A stretch of DNA of 39,887 nucleotides, taken from positions 1 to 39,887 of the forward strand of contig CAIXZC010000007.1 in the NCBI GenBank assembly GCA_903923815.1. Reading direction: 5' to 3'. The notes beneath the pieces were generated by a model, which was given only the letters and a program-made list of their open reading frames with translations, ran no database searches and had not been told where the DNA came from. Positions 27,147-37,243 of the stretch are shown here, in pieces (position 1 is the first letter of the stretch; the number at the start of each line of letters is the position of its first letter). The position numbers were made by a program, and so were the translations under genes. The stretch is from an uncultured Myxococcales bacterium. GTDB taxonomy: Bacteria; Myxococcota_A; UBA9042; CAIXZC01.

Positions 27147-30100
27147 ATGAGGCGGGCAGGCTTTTTGACTTACGTTGCTCCGTTCCTCGCCGCCATGCTG
27201 TGGCTGACTTCTTGCGCCACAGAGGTGGGAGACATCGACCGGACCGATCCCAACAAGATCAAGAAGGCCGATCTGAGAGGCGTGTGGTACTACGTCTCCA
27301 CGGTCATCGATTCCCCCAACCCTTCGCCCTTCACCTTCAATGGTGAGATGAACTTCGGCGGCGGCTTGAAGGTGATCTTCGATGTCCAGGAGGACTACCT
27401 GGTGGCCTACCCCGTCACCGAGACCACCGCCGTGGGCGCGGAAGAGGGCTGGCACATCAGCACCATCCGCAACTACTGGGACGAGGGCAAGTCCGACCAG
27501 TTCATGGAGATGTACGTCGGGCAGCCCGTGGCGGCCTTCAAGATCGAAAAGCATTTCGATGTGATCCGCCAGTACAACCCCCAGACCGGCGAGCAGAGCA
27601 ACGTCATCGTCGAGGACACCGCCGACAAGCTCTGGTTTGAGCGCAGCTACCTGCGCGTCAACTGGACCGAGAACAGGGTCAAGGACCTGATGTTCCTGGC
27701 GGCCATCGAGGGTTCTCCCACGGACTACTACGTCCAGGAGTACGAAGAGGACAACCCCGATGCCTTCGAGATGACCGCGGACTCGATCAACTTCGTGAAC
27801 CGCATCTTCGCCCAGCCCGTGGGGCCCGAAGCCTGCAACATCTACGGCATCGGCGCGGCGGACTGCGCTGGCGCGGTCATCAAGATCCGCCACAGCTTCC
27901 GCAAGGCCGACCCCAACAACGACTACGTGGCGCTGTACTACCCGGAGACGGATCAGCAGGACAAGTTCGGCTTCTTCCTCACCGAGCACTACGGCTACGA
28001 CTACGACCACGGCGTGCTGCTGTCCAACAAGGTCTACCTGATCAACCGTTGGAACCTCTGGAAGAACAGCCGCGACGTGCAGGCCATCACCGACGCTGCC
28101 ACCGGCGAGAATGTCCCCTGCAAGGTCGACGCCGACTGCAAGGACCTGGCCCCCGAGGGCATCCACAACACCCACTGCTGGGTTGACAACGGCTGGTTCT
28201 CGGACGGCCACTGCGTGACCTGGGACTCCCTGGCCTACAAGGACCGGGAAGTGCAGCCCGTGGTCTACCATGTGTCGGCCCAGTGGCCCAAGGAGTTGGA
28301 GCGGGCCATCTACACGACCAACAACCAGTACTCCGAGGCCCTCAAGGACACCGCCGCGTGGCTGAAGCTTTACTCCGAGAAGGGCATCGCCGACCTGCGC
28401 TACTGCGACACCAACGCCGACTGCGCCGCCCACGCCCTCATCGACACCGAGATCGCCCACACCCACGGCCGCGTCTGCGCTGACGACGCTGCCTGCCAGG
28501 TGGGCGTGTCCGCTGACCAGAAGGCCCTGTACTCCTGCCCCGCCGGCTACTGCGTGAAGGCCGTGGCCTGCTCCGCCACCGCCCCCTGCGCCCTGGGCCA
28601 GACCTGCACCGCTGGCGTCTGCAAGGATGCCCAGGCTGCCTTGGTCGTGAACGAGGTGAAGGACACCGGCGCCTATACCTTCTATATGAACGTCGGCACG
28701 GACGGTGCCTTGAAGACCCAGGTCTCCGAGGACGACTCCTACCCCAAGATTCCTTCTGGCAAGGCCCTCATCCGCGTGGTCAACCTGAACACCGCCGTGG
28801 GCCCCGTGACCCTCAGCGACGAGAACGGCCCCCTGTGTGACGTGGACGTGCCCTTTGCCGCCACCGACGACGACTACCTGGTCCCCGGCAACTGCAACCT
28901 GGGCACCGCCACCACCATTCGCAACATCCAGGTCAAGGACCAGAGCGGCGCCCTGGTGGGCACCGTCAACGGCGTGCGCATCGCCAAGGACGCCATCATC
29001 ACCGTGGTGGTCTCCGGCAACGCCACCCTCAAGGGCGTCATGGCCTTCAGCATCACCGTCAAGTCCCTGGGCACCAAGGGCATCCGCTTCGTGCATGCCT
29101 TCCCCGGCAAGAGCGGCGTGGACTTCGCCCTCAACGGCGGCCTGCGCTCGTCTGACCTGCGCTTTGGCATGGCCAGCCCCTACACCGGCATGCGCAAGGG
29201 CAACAACCGCATCACCGTCATCAACCACGGCGAAGCGGGCGACGTGACCTGCTACAACAACAAGGGTGTGGGCACCTGCACCGGTTGGAGAACCGAACTG
29301 GACGACAAGGACCTCGCCCGGGTCAAGGAGATCAAGGCCACCCTCCCCGAGATGTTCGTGGTCTGCGACAACGTGTTCACCGGCGACGCCTGCGACCCCA
29401 ACGAGGCCGCCGCTGGCGCCCCTACGGGCAACGAGCAGGTGGACCGCGAGGCCCGCAATGACTGCCGTTACTGGTGGTTCGACAAGGCCGTCTCCAGCTG
29501 GCGCAACCCCTGCAAGGAAGTCCCCGGCGCCTACGACATCAAGAAGCACGGCGACATTCGCTACTCGTTCATCTACTGGGTGGGCGAGAACCAGGCCGCC
29601 TCCCCCCTGGGCTACGGCCCCTCCGCGGCGGACCCCAAGACGGGTCAGATCTACCACGCCTGCGCCAACATCTACGGCGCCGACATGCTGACCTACGCCC
29701 AGTACTCCCGGGATCTGCTCAAGCTCTCCACGGGCGAGCTGACCACCGAGAACATCGCCACCGCGGATTACATCAAGGAATACATCGAGAACAACCCCCC
29801 CGATAACGGTTACGGCAGCCTCTACGCGCCGCTGCTGGACAAGGCCCTGATTGACAAGAAGGCTGGGGAGAATCTGGCCAAGCGCCCCAACATGAAGCGC
29901 TTCTGGATGACCCCCGCCGAGCAGACCCGCGTCCTCCAGCAGATCAATGATCCGGTGGTGAAGCGCATGGCCATGGACCCCAAGTTCGCTTGGAAGAAGG
30001 CCGTGGACTCCCTGGTGGACGGGTTCAGCCCCGCCGCCGCCATCGCCCGCATGGGCCTCATCAAGGGCACCTGGCTGGAGAAGCTGCTGATCAACGAAGA

Positions 30101-32690
30101 AGTGAAGGCCGCCGTGGCCGGTGGCAGCAGCCTGCTGCACAACCACGATGCGGAGGATGCCGCCGCCGACAAGATGTCCCCCCTGTACTGGGGCAACCGG
30201 GACTTCAGCCGCAGCGAGCGTCAGCGCCTGGTGAACCTTGGCGAGAAGAGCTACTGCATGTCCGACAGCGACGAGCCCAACGTCCTGGGGTCCGCCCTGC
30301 GCATCGCCGAGTGGTGCAAAGACGAGGCCAACCGCGTGGACTACGGCGGGGATGAGGAGAACTGCATCTACTGGGAGATCACCCAGGAGATGTTCGAAGG
30401 CACCCTGCTGCACGAAGTGGGTCACACCGTGGGTCTGCGGCACAACTTCACCGCCTCCACCGACGTGTACAACTACTTCGACCCCTACTACACGAAGCGC
30501 GACCTGGACTACAAGAAGTGCACCATGGAGGGCTCCTACGGCTGCCTCTTCTTCGACCAGATCTGCAAGCTGATCTGCGCCTCCAATTCGGACTGCTACC
30601 AGCCCGGCAGCGTCTGCAAGTCCGTCGAGGTTGAGGGCCAGACCGTGAAGGCCTGCGTGGACGCCCGCGGCGACCTGGCCGGCACCTGCATGGACAAGGT
30701 CAAGGAGCGCAAGTACTGCAACACCTCCTCCGAGTGCGTCGATGCCCTCGGCCTGGAGGCCAAGAACGTCACCTGCCAGAAGGGCCCCGAGCAGGCCTCT
30801 GGCCTGTGCGCCACCCGTGGCGTACCCATGACCTTTGGTGGCACCTGCCCCCAGAACCAGATTGAGAAGAACGGCTACTGCCTGAAGAACGACAAGTGCG
30901 ACACCGCCGCCGGGGTCTGCGAGAAGGAAGGCGGCCAGGCCTGCGCCAAGGACGACGACTGCCAGATCACCTGGACGCTCTGGGAAGGCCCCGAGCAGAC
31001 GGTCCCCGTGAAGGGCTACATGCCTCGCCCCTACCTGACGGACAACGAGGCCAGCAACGGCCGCGTCGAGTACCAGTACTCCTCCCTCATGGACTACGGC
31101 GGGACCATCAACTTCGACCTTTACGGCCTGGGCAAGTACGACACCGCCGCCCTGCGCTTCGGTTACGGCGAACTGGTGGACGTCTACACTGACAAGCGCC
31201 ACCTCGAGCAGGCCCTGGTGAAGGTCCAGCGCGTGTGGTCCGGTGACACCCTGGAGCAGACCTCCAGCTTCGTGTACGACACGGAAGTCCACAGCCAGCT
31301 CATCTTCTCGCCCTACATGACCCTGTTCGACTTCATCGGCATCAAGGAGAACCTCTCCCGCGTGCCCGCGCCCTACCGGCAGGCCCGCCTGGAGAAGACC
31401 ATGAACCTCTCCAACGACCGCGGCCTCTACGACTCCACCTTCCTGATGGTGCCCTACAAGGCCAAGTACGACGGGTGGATGGGCTCCTTTGAGACCTACA
31501 TCTTCGACATCGGCGCGGACCTCACCGAGATCGTCGGTCACTCCTGGTCCAAGCTGCACGACTACTACGTCTACGATGCCTTCAAGCGGGACCGCCTCCA
31601 GGCCTTCCGCTACGGCAACCCCCTGGGCTACTACACCCGCATCCTCGAGCGCTGGCTGCCCCCCATGCAGGACGCCGGCCGCTTCTACGCCCTGTACTAC
31701 AACTCCCTGCGCGCCTATGCGGACGCCCGGGACCTGTACTTCAACAACATCCTGGCCTTTGGTCACCTGAAGGTGGCGTCGGACTACTCCGTGCAGAAGC
31801 TCACCGAGCTCATCGCCTCCCCGGCCCCCGGCTCCTACGCGTTCATGGACGACGGCGAGGGCGACCCCCGGTACGTGAACTTCAGCTTCAAGTCTGCCCA
31901 GCCCGGCAGCGAGCTGGACATCCCCATCGGCGACGGCAAGTTCCCCTTCACCACCTACTACGCCGACGCGGGCTACAACTACTTCTCCCACGCCGAGTGG
32001 ATCGGCTCCTTCTGGGAGAAGCTGGCCGCCACCCAGATCCTGACGGACTCCACCGGCTACTTCATCGGCGACTACATCGGCGAACAGATCGATGTGGGCG
32101 TGGGCGCCAGCGTGGGCTTCAACACCGTCTACTACACGGAGCTGACCAACCTGTTGGCCGGCATGATCGTGGGCGACCGCAACCGCTTCTCTCCCTACGT
32201 GGAAGACGGCCAGCTCAAGCCCTTCGACGTGCTGCACCCCTGGGAAGCCGACGGCAAGCCCCGGGTGGAGACCTCCATCGAGTCCATCACCATGAAGGCC
32301 TACCTGGCCCTCTACGGCTACGTGTTCATGGGCGGCGGCTTCGACCCCGGGTTCATCGACTCTCTGTACCTGTGCATCAAGGGCAGCGGCGACTGCTACG
32401 ACATCTCCACGGGCGCCCTGGCCCCCGAGGTCATCGAGTTCACCGACCCCTGGAGCAAGAAGACCTATCAGGCCCGCACGGCCAACTACGATCCCGCCCG
32501 CGTCAACGCCTCCTACGACTTCCTCACGAAGCTCAACGCCATCAAGGCCGAGTACGAGCAGTGGGAATGGGGCGAGTCCGCCGACACGGACGCCCAGAAG
32601 GCTACGCTGGAGAAGAAACTTCACGAACAGATTGAGCTGCTGGACCTCATGGTCTCGTTCAATCGCATGTTCGGCAACCTGAACTACTAG
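27147..32690 (+). CDS. Giant lipoprotein zinc metalloprotease (metzincin-like), paralog 1, with Cys-rich and DUF4397-like insertions
   Basis: Lipobox WLTSC; HEVGHTVGLRHN (30411); Met-turn-like YSSLMDYGG; Cys-rich segments; GIRFVHAFPGKSGVDFALNG. Confidence 0.85.
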   Translation: MRRAGFLTYVAPFLAAMLWLTSCATEVGDIDRTDPNKIKKADLRGVWYYVSTVIDSPNPSPFTFNGEMNFGGGLKVIFDVQEDYLVAYPVTETTAVGAEEGWHISTIRNYWDEGKSDQFMEMYVGQPVAAFKIEKHFDVIRQYNPQTGEQSNVIVEDTADKLWFERSYLRVNWTENRVKDLMFLAAIEGSPTDYYVQEYEEDNPDAFEMTADSINFVNRIFAQPVGPEACNIYGIGAADCAGAVIKIRHSFRKADPNNDYVALYYPETDQQDKFGFFLTEHYGYDYDHGVLLSNKVYLINRWNLWKNSRDVQAITDAATGENVPCKVDADCKDLAPEGIHNTHCWVDNGWFSDGHCVTWDSLAYKDREVQPVVYHVSAQWPKELERAIYTTNNQYSEALKDTAAWLKLYSEKGIADLRYCDTNADCAAHALIDTEIAHTHGRVCADDAACQVGVSADQKALYSCPAGYCVKAVACSATAPCALGQTCTAGVCKDAQAALVVNEVKDTGAYTFYMNVGTDGALKTQVSEDDSYPKIPSGKALIRVVNLNTAVGPVTLSDENGPLCDVDVPFAATDDDYLVPGNCNLGTATTIRNIQVKDQSGALVGTVNGVRIAKDAIITVVVSGNATLKGVMAFSITVKSLGTKGIRFVHAFPGKSGVDFALNGGLRSSDLRFGMASPYTGMRKGNNRITVINHGEAGDVTCYNNKGVGTCTGWRTELDDKDLARVKEIKATLPEMFVVCDNVFTGDACDPNEAAAGAPTGNEQVDREARNDCRYWWFDKAVSSWRNPCKEVPGAYDIKKHGDIRYSFIYWVGENQAASPLGYGPSAADPKTGQIYHACANIYGADMLTYAQYSRDLLKLSTGELTTENIATADYIKEYIENNPPDNGYGSLYAPLLDKALIDKKAGENLAKRPNMKRFWMTPAEQTRVLQQINDPVVKRMAMDPKFAWKKAVDSLVDGFSPAAAIARMGLIKGTWLEKLLINEEVKAAVAGGSSLLHNHDAEDAAADKMSPLYWGNRDFSRSERQRLVNLGEKSYCMSDSDEPNVLGSALRIAEWCKDEANRVDYGGDEENCIYWEITQEMFEGTLLHEVGHTVGLRHNFTASTDVYNYFDPYYTKRDLDYKKCTMEGSYGCLFFDQICKLICASNSDCYQPGSVCKSVEVEGQTVKACVDARGDLAGTCMDKVKERKYCNTSSECVDALGLEAKNVTCQKGPEQASGLCATRGVPMTFGGTCPQNQIEKNGYCLKNDKCDTAAGVCEKEGGQACAKDDDCQITWTLWEGPEQTVPVKGYMPRPYLTDNEASNGRVEYQYSSLMDYGGTINFDLYGLGKYDTAALRFGYGELVDVYTDKRHLEQALVKVQRVWSGDTLEQTSSFVYDTEVHSQLIFSPYMTLFDFIGIKENLSRVPAPYRQARLEKTMNLSNDRGLYDSTFLMVPYKAKYDGWMGSFETYIFDIGADLTEIVGHSWSKLHDYYVYDAFKRDRLQAFRYGNPLGYYTRILERWLPPMQDAGRFYALYYNSLRAYADARDLYFNNILAFGHLKVASDYSVQKLTELIASPAPGSYAFMDDGEGDPRYVNFSFKSAQPGSELDIPIGDGKFPFTTYYADAGYNYFSHAEWIGSFWEKLAATQILTDSTGYFIGDYIGEQIDVGVGASVGFNTVYYTELTNLLAGMIVGDRNRFSPYVEDGQLKPFDVLHPWEADGKPRVETSIESITMKAYLALYGYVFMGGGFDPGFIDSLYLCIKGSGDCYDISTGALAPEVIEFTDPWSKKTYQARTANYDPARVNASYDFLTKLNAIKAEYEQWEWGESADTDAQKATLEKKLHEQIELLDLMVSFNRMFGNLNY

Positions 32691-32702
32691 GAGGTTGGGA
32701 CC

Positions 32703-35700
32703 ATGAGGACCTTTGGAAAGCTTGTGATGAGAATCCTCCCGACCGTTGCCCTGCTTGGCCTGGTGGCCTCCTGTGCTCAGGATGTTGGGGAAATCGACCG
32801 GACCCAGAACAACATCGTCCAGAAGCAGGACCTGGAGGGCGAGTGGTACTTCCGCCAGACCACGGTGGAGACGCCCTACTCGTCTGCCTACTCCTTTGAG
32901 GGCGACACCTCCAAGATGGAGCGCGGCGTCTTCGAGATGCAGGAGAACAACCTGTTCTTCTACCGGACCTACGAGTTCCAGTACAACACCGAGACCATCG
33001 GTATGAAGGGTGACACGGACACCCCCTACCTGGGGTGGCTGCCCGGCGAGACCGCCAAGTACACCCCCAACCCGTACCAGTCTCGGGACCGCAAGTTCGC
33101 CGTGGGTCTGGAGGCCAAGGATGGCGAGGGCAACACCCTGGCCTGCGGCACCCAGAAGACCCCCCACGACTTCTGCCAGTCTGAACTGCGGGACCAGTAC
33201 CTCTACTGTGGCCATGCCTCCACCGCGGCCGCTGCCGACCGCACCAAGGACAACGCAGTCTGCGTGCACCCCACGCGCTTCGTGTACCGGGGCGCCCCCC
33301 TGGCCATCTTCCCCATCCAGGGCCACATCGACGTCATCTGGGAGTACAACCCCTCCACCGGTGAGAAGACCAACGTCCTCACCGAGAACTCCTCTGACCG
33401 CTTCTGGTACGAGCGGGACTACATGCGGGTGAACTGGGCCGAGACCCAGATCAAGAACTTCTCCATGACGCTCGCCTCTGTGCTGGACGAAGTTGCCATC
33501 ACCGTCTACGAGGGCGACGCCGCCCCCGAGGGCGAGAACTACCGGATGTTCCGGGATGATTCCGACAGCCCCAACTACTTCGACTACGTGGCCAAGTACA
33601 TCTTCACTGCGCCCACCATGGCCCTGGAGGGCTGGGGCGACGTGCCCATCTGCCTGTTCTACCCCTGGTACGTGGGCGGCATCTACGAGTGCACCTCCGA
33701 GCAGATCAAGATCCGTTCGGCCTTCCTGAAGGTTGACCAGAACGACACCTACCGCCCCTGGGACTACGACGACCACCTGCTGGGCAAGTTCGGCTACTTC
33801 CGCACCGAGCGCGCCAACTTCGACGACCGTTACGACGTCACCTACGGCGGCGTGTCCAACTACATCGACCGCTACGACCTGTGGAAGACCCACGTCTACA
33901 AGGCCGACGGCAGCGAGGACTTCGCCGCCATGGAGCCCGCCCCCATCGTCTACTACCTGTCCAAGGACTTCCCCCGGGAGTACGTCCCCGAGGCCATCGC
34001 CATCGGCAAGGCTTGGTCCAAGCCCTTCGAGGACACCGTCAACTTCCTCAAGCCCGGCGCGGCCGGCGCTGACAAGCCCATGTTCGTGGTTTGCGAGAAC
34101 AACAACACCGAGGCTCAGGTTGCTGCCGACGCGGGCCAGCCCGTGGCCGAGACCAACGCCGCCCTGTGTCGCGACATGGACTACGCCAAGCTGGCCGGCG
34201 ACCTTCGCTACAGCTTCATCGTGGCCATTGAGCGCCCCATGAGCGCCGGCCTGCTGGGCTACGGCCCGCCGTCCCCGGACCCCCTCACGGGCAAGATCAT
34301 CTCCGGCAACGCCCACATCTACATCGCCCCCATGACCCGTCAGGCCAACAGCGCCGCGGACCTCATCGAGTACGTCGTGGGTGCCAAGGACTACTCCTCC
34401 GTGGCCGAGGGCCTGGACAAGGCCGAGACCTTCTACGCCGACATGATCGGCGTGAACGCCAACCCCCCGCCCAAGGACGTGGCGGCCGCCCGCCAGCTCA
34501 TCGCCGGCTCCATCAAGCCCCAGACCCGGGCCCAGTTGCTGGCCAATGGCATGAAACCCCAGGACAGCGACTGGGTGTCCATGCGCATGGGCCTCATCTC
34601 CAGCAATCCCCAGCTTGAGGCCTCCCTCATCCTGCCCTGGTTCCGCTCCCTCTTCCGTGACCCCACGGTGGGCACCACCGAGACCCTCACCGGCGAGCGC
34701 GCCGAGGAGATGTCCCTCAAGAACTGGGCCAACTACAAGGGCTTCGAGCGCCAGATGGACCGCATCCGCTTCTACGCCAAGAACTTCATGACCCGCGAGG
34801 AGTTCATGGATGGCGCCATCATGGACGTGGTCAAGCAGTGGGAAGGCCGCTACAACGAGGGCATCTGCTCTGCCGTGGAGAACGCCATCGCTGACGGCAC
34901 CGAGCTGTCCTTCGACATGGCCGAGTTCGACATGGTCAAGGACGCCTGCACGGCCGCCGAAGAGGGCGCCGTCCGCCAGCGCGAGGACTACCCCATTCTC
35001 AGCAACGTCAAGCCCTACAACGCCGGCGTGGCCATGGCGGGCGACACCTGCCTCAAGGTCGAGCAGGGCGACGTCAACGGCTACTACTGGGTGAACACCT
35101 GCACCGTGGAGAAGCTGGGCCGTCAACTCTCCGCCCGCATCCTCGAGGCCGAGCAGTGGTCCTCCTACGCCTACTGGCCCCCCGCGGCCTGGTACTACAG
35201 CGTCAAGGAACCCAAGATGGCCGCCACGCAGAAGTTCATGAAGGATCAGTTTGAGGCCCTCCGCAAGGAGGTCATTGCGGACATCATGTCCCGCGAGTTC
35301 GACTCCCTGACCATTCACGAACTGGGTCACACCCTCGGTCTGCGCCACAACTTCGAGGCCACCACCGACGCCATGAACTTCCCCAAGGAATACTGGGCCC
35401 TGAAGCTGCCCGCCGAGGCCGGTGTGCCCGTGGACATCTTCGGTGCCGAGAAGACCTACCAGCGGGAAGGCGGCATGCGGGGCCTGCAGTACAGCTCCAT
35501 CATGGACTACGGCGCCAAGTTCAACTCCCTGTGGCATGGCCTGGGGCTCTATGACCACGCCGCCATCAAGTTCGGCTACGGCGGCATCATGGAGGTCTTC
35601 ACCGAGGCCCCCGACCTCAGCACCTACCAGGACTACCTGGCGGAGCCCGAGAACACCGGCACCCCCTGGCAGGTCCCAGCCGTCCGCCAGGATGAAAGCA

Positions 35701-37190
35701 AGATCGCGGCCCTGTTCAAGACCGTCCACTACACCAAGATCCCCGAGGTCTTCGGCGGCGTGGACAAGGTCTATGCCCGTAAGGATCTGCCCTGGACCGA
35801 CGTCGTCGGCAACCTGTGCAGCAGCGACGCGGACTGCGTCACGGACGGCGGCTGCGAGGGCTGCACCGTGTGCCGCGCCCAGCTTGGCAAGTCCTACTGC
35901 GGCGCCCCCGACAAGGTCGAAGTGCCCTACCGCTTCTGCTCCGACGAGTACGCCGGCCGCACCCCCCTGTGCAACATGTGGGACGAGGGCGTGGATCCCT
36001 ACGAGATCACCCGCAACACCCTGGAAGATTACTGGTGGTACTGGCTGTTCTGGGGGCACTGGCAGCAGAACCTGCTGTTCCACTATGAGAACTACTCCTG
36101 GCGCGTGATGTTCGCCTTCACCCGCGTCAAGCAGCAGTTCCAGTGGTGGGCCGTGAACTACGTGCGCTACAACACCGCGGACTTCTGGCAGAAGCGCTTT
36201 GGCATGCCCTGGGAAGAGGACCTCAACGGCGGTCTGGTTGGCGCCGTGGCCTCTCTGGAGGGCTTCAACGCCCTGATGTCCGTGTTCGCCATTCCCGATG
36301 GTGTCTACCCCGACACCCGGTACTACGGCTTCAACGCGGACAACAACCGCTATGAGACCATGACCGACTACAACCGGGACGCCCTGTCCAAGTTCTTCGT
36401 GTTGGAAGAGAACGCCGGCCGCTTCGGCGCCCGTCCCCTCTACCCGTCCTACATCTTCTATGGTGAGATGATGCAGCCCGTCACCGCCGGCGCCATCTAC
36501 GACCGCCTCAACGCCCTCACGGTGCTGTGCGATCCCATGACCAACTTCCTCAACATCGACGAGTTCCCCGATCACCGCAGCTACCTGGTGAACTACTACA
36601 ACTTCTTCCCCGACAAGATGATCCGCCTGCTGGGCGGCCTGACCACCCACCGCGCCGAGAACTACGCCCCCTGCGTGGTCGAGGACAACGCCGGCAACCC
36701 CCTGCGGCTGTCCCTGCGCACCTGGCAGAACATGGATGACGAGAACTTCTGCGCCTCTGGCCACTACCTCGAGCCCGAGCCCGTGGACTACGACTTCCCC
36801 ACCACCTGGTACCGTATCCCCATGCTGGCCGCCTACTTCGGCATGAGCCTCATGGTGAACAACTACGACCACCGGTTCCTGGACACCACCCGGATCTTCC
36901 TCAAGGGTCACGAGGACGCCATTGACATCCCCGCGGATGCCGAGGTCGTCGAGTTCCCCGATCCCTTCAGCGGCAAGACCTACGTGGCCTACAAGACCGG
37001 CGACAAGGAGACCTTCGACACGGCCTTCTACTTGGTCACTCAGGCCCTGGATCTGTTCTCCCAGTACAAGAACGTGGAGGACCTCCAGCAGGCCTACCAG
37101 TTCGAAGGCTACCTGCAGCGCATGGTGGGCCTGCTTGAACTCATCCGCTCCATGCACGCCGCCTTCGACTACACCAACATCGTTCTCTAG
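32703..37190 (+). CDS. Giant lipoprotein zinc metalloprotease (metzincin-like), paralog 2
   Basis: Lipobox LVASC; HELGHTLGLRHN (35316); YSSIMDYGA; shares VG(D/E)IDRT...DLxGxWY N-terminus with paralog 1. Confidence 0.85.
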   Translation: MRTFGKLVMRILPTVALLGLVASCAQDVGEIDRTQNNIVQKQDLEGEWYFRQTTVETPYSSAYSFEGDTSKMERGVFEMQENNLFFYRTYEFQYNTETIGMKGDTDTPYLGWLPGETAKYTPNPYQSRDRKFAVGLEAKDGEGNTLACGTQKTPHDFCQSELRDQYLYCGHASTAAAADRTKDNAVCVHPTRFVYRGAPLAIFPIQGHIDVIWEYNPSTGEKTNVLTENSSDRFWYERDYMRVNWAETQIKNFSMTLASVLDEVAITVYEGDAAPEGENYRMFRDDSDSPNYFDYVAKYIFTAPTMALEGWGDVPICLFYPWYVGGIYECTSEQIKIRSAFLKVDQNDTYRPWDYDDHLLGKFGYFRTERANFDDRYDVTYGGVSNYIDRYDLWKTHVYKADGSEDFAAMEPAPIVYYLSKDFPREYVPEAIAIGKAWSKPFEDTVNFLKPGAAGADKPMFVVCENNNTEAQVAADAGQPVAETNAALCRDMDYAKLAGDLRYSFIVAIERPMSAGLLGYGPPSPDPLTGKIISGNAHIYIAPMTRQANSAADLIEYVVGAKDYSSVAEGLDKAETFYADMIGVNANPPPKDVAAARQLIAGSIKPQTRAQLLANGMKPQDSDWVSMRMGLISSNPQLEASLILPWFRSLFRDPTVGTTETLTGERAEEMSLKNWANYKGFERQMDRIRFYAKNFMTREEFMDGAIMDVVKQWEGRYNEGICSAVENAIADGTELSFDMAEFDMVKDACTAAEEGAVRQREDYPILSNVKPYNAGVAMAGDTCLKVEQGDVNGYYWVNTCTVEKLGRQLSARILEAEQWSSYAYWPPAAWYYSVKEPKMAATQKFMKDQFEALRKEVIADIMSREFDSLTIHELGHTLGLRHNFEATTDAMNFPKEYWALKLPAEAGVPVDIFGAEKTYQREGGMRGLQYSSIMDYGAKFNSLWHGLGLYDHAAIKFGYGGIMEVFTEAPDLSTYQDYLAEPENTGTPWQVPAVRQDESKIAALFKTVHYTKIPEVFGGVDKVYARKDLPWTDVVGNLCSSDADCVTDGGCEGCTVCRAQLGKSYCGAPDKVEVPYRFCSDEYAGRTPLCNMWDEGVDPYEITRNTLEDYWWYWLFWGHWQQNLLFHYENYSWRVMFAFTRVKQQFQWWAVNYVRYNTADFWQKRFGMPWEEDLNGGLVGAVASLEGFNALMSVFAIPDGVYPDTRYYGFNADNNRYETMTDYNRDALSKFFVLEENAGRFGARPLYPSYIFYGEMMQPVTAGAIYDRLNALTVLCDPMTNFLNIDEFPDHRSYLVNYYNFFPDKMIRLLGGLTTHRAENYAPCVVEDNAGNPLRLSLRTWQNMDDENFCASGHYLEPEPVDYDFPTTWYRIPMLAAYFGMSLMVNNYDHRFLDTTRIFLKGHEDAIDIPADAEVVEFPDPFSGKTYVAYKTGDKETFDTAFYLVTQALDLFSQYKNVEDLQQAYQFEGYLQRMVGLLELIRSMHAAFDYTNIVL

Positions 37191-37204
37191 TCAGACCCCC
37201 TAGA

Positions 37205-37224
37205 CCCCGGCCTTCGGGCCGGGG
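37205..37224 (+). terminator. GC-rich hairpin with UUCG tetraloop; possible terminator
   Basis: CCCCGGCC-TTCG-GGCCGGGG, perfect 8-bp stem; no U-tract follows. Confidence 0.55.
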
Positions 37225-37243
37225 GATCTCGCAGGAGTCAAAC

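Noticed and set aside
27132-37157. 3341-aa minus-strand ORF opposite both metalloprotease genes
   Set aside because: Shadow ORF: low-complexity Gly/Val/His/Leu sequence with no domains, antisense to two same-frame genes with strong lipoprotein and metzincin motifs; explained by GC-rich codon bias.
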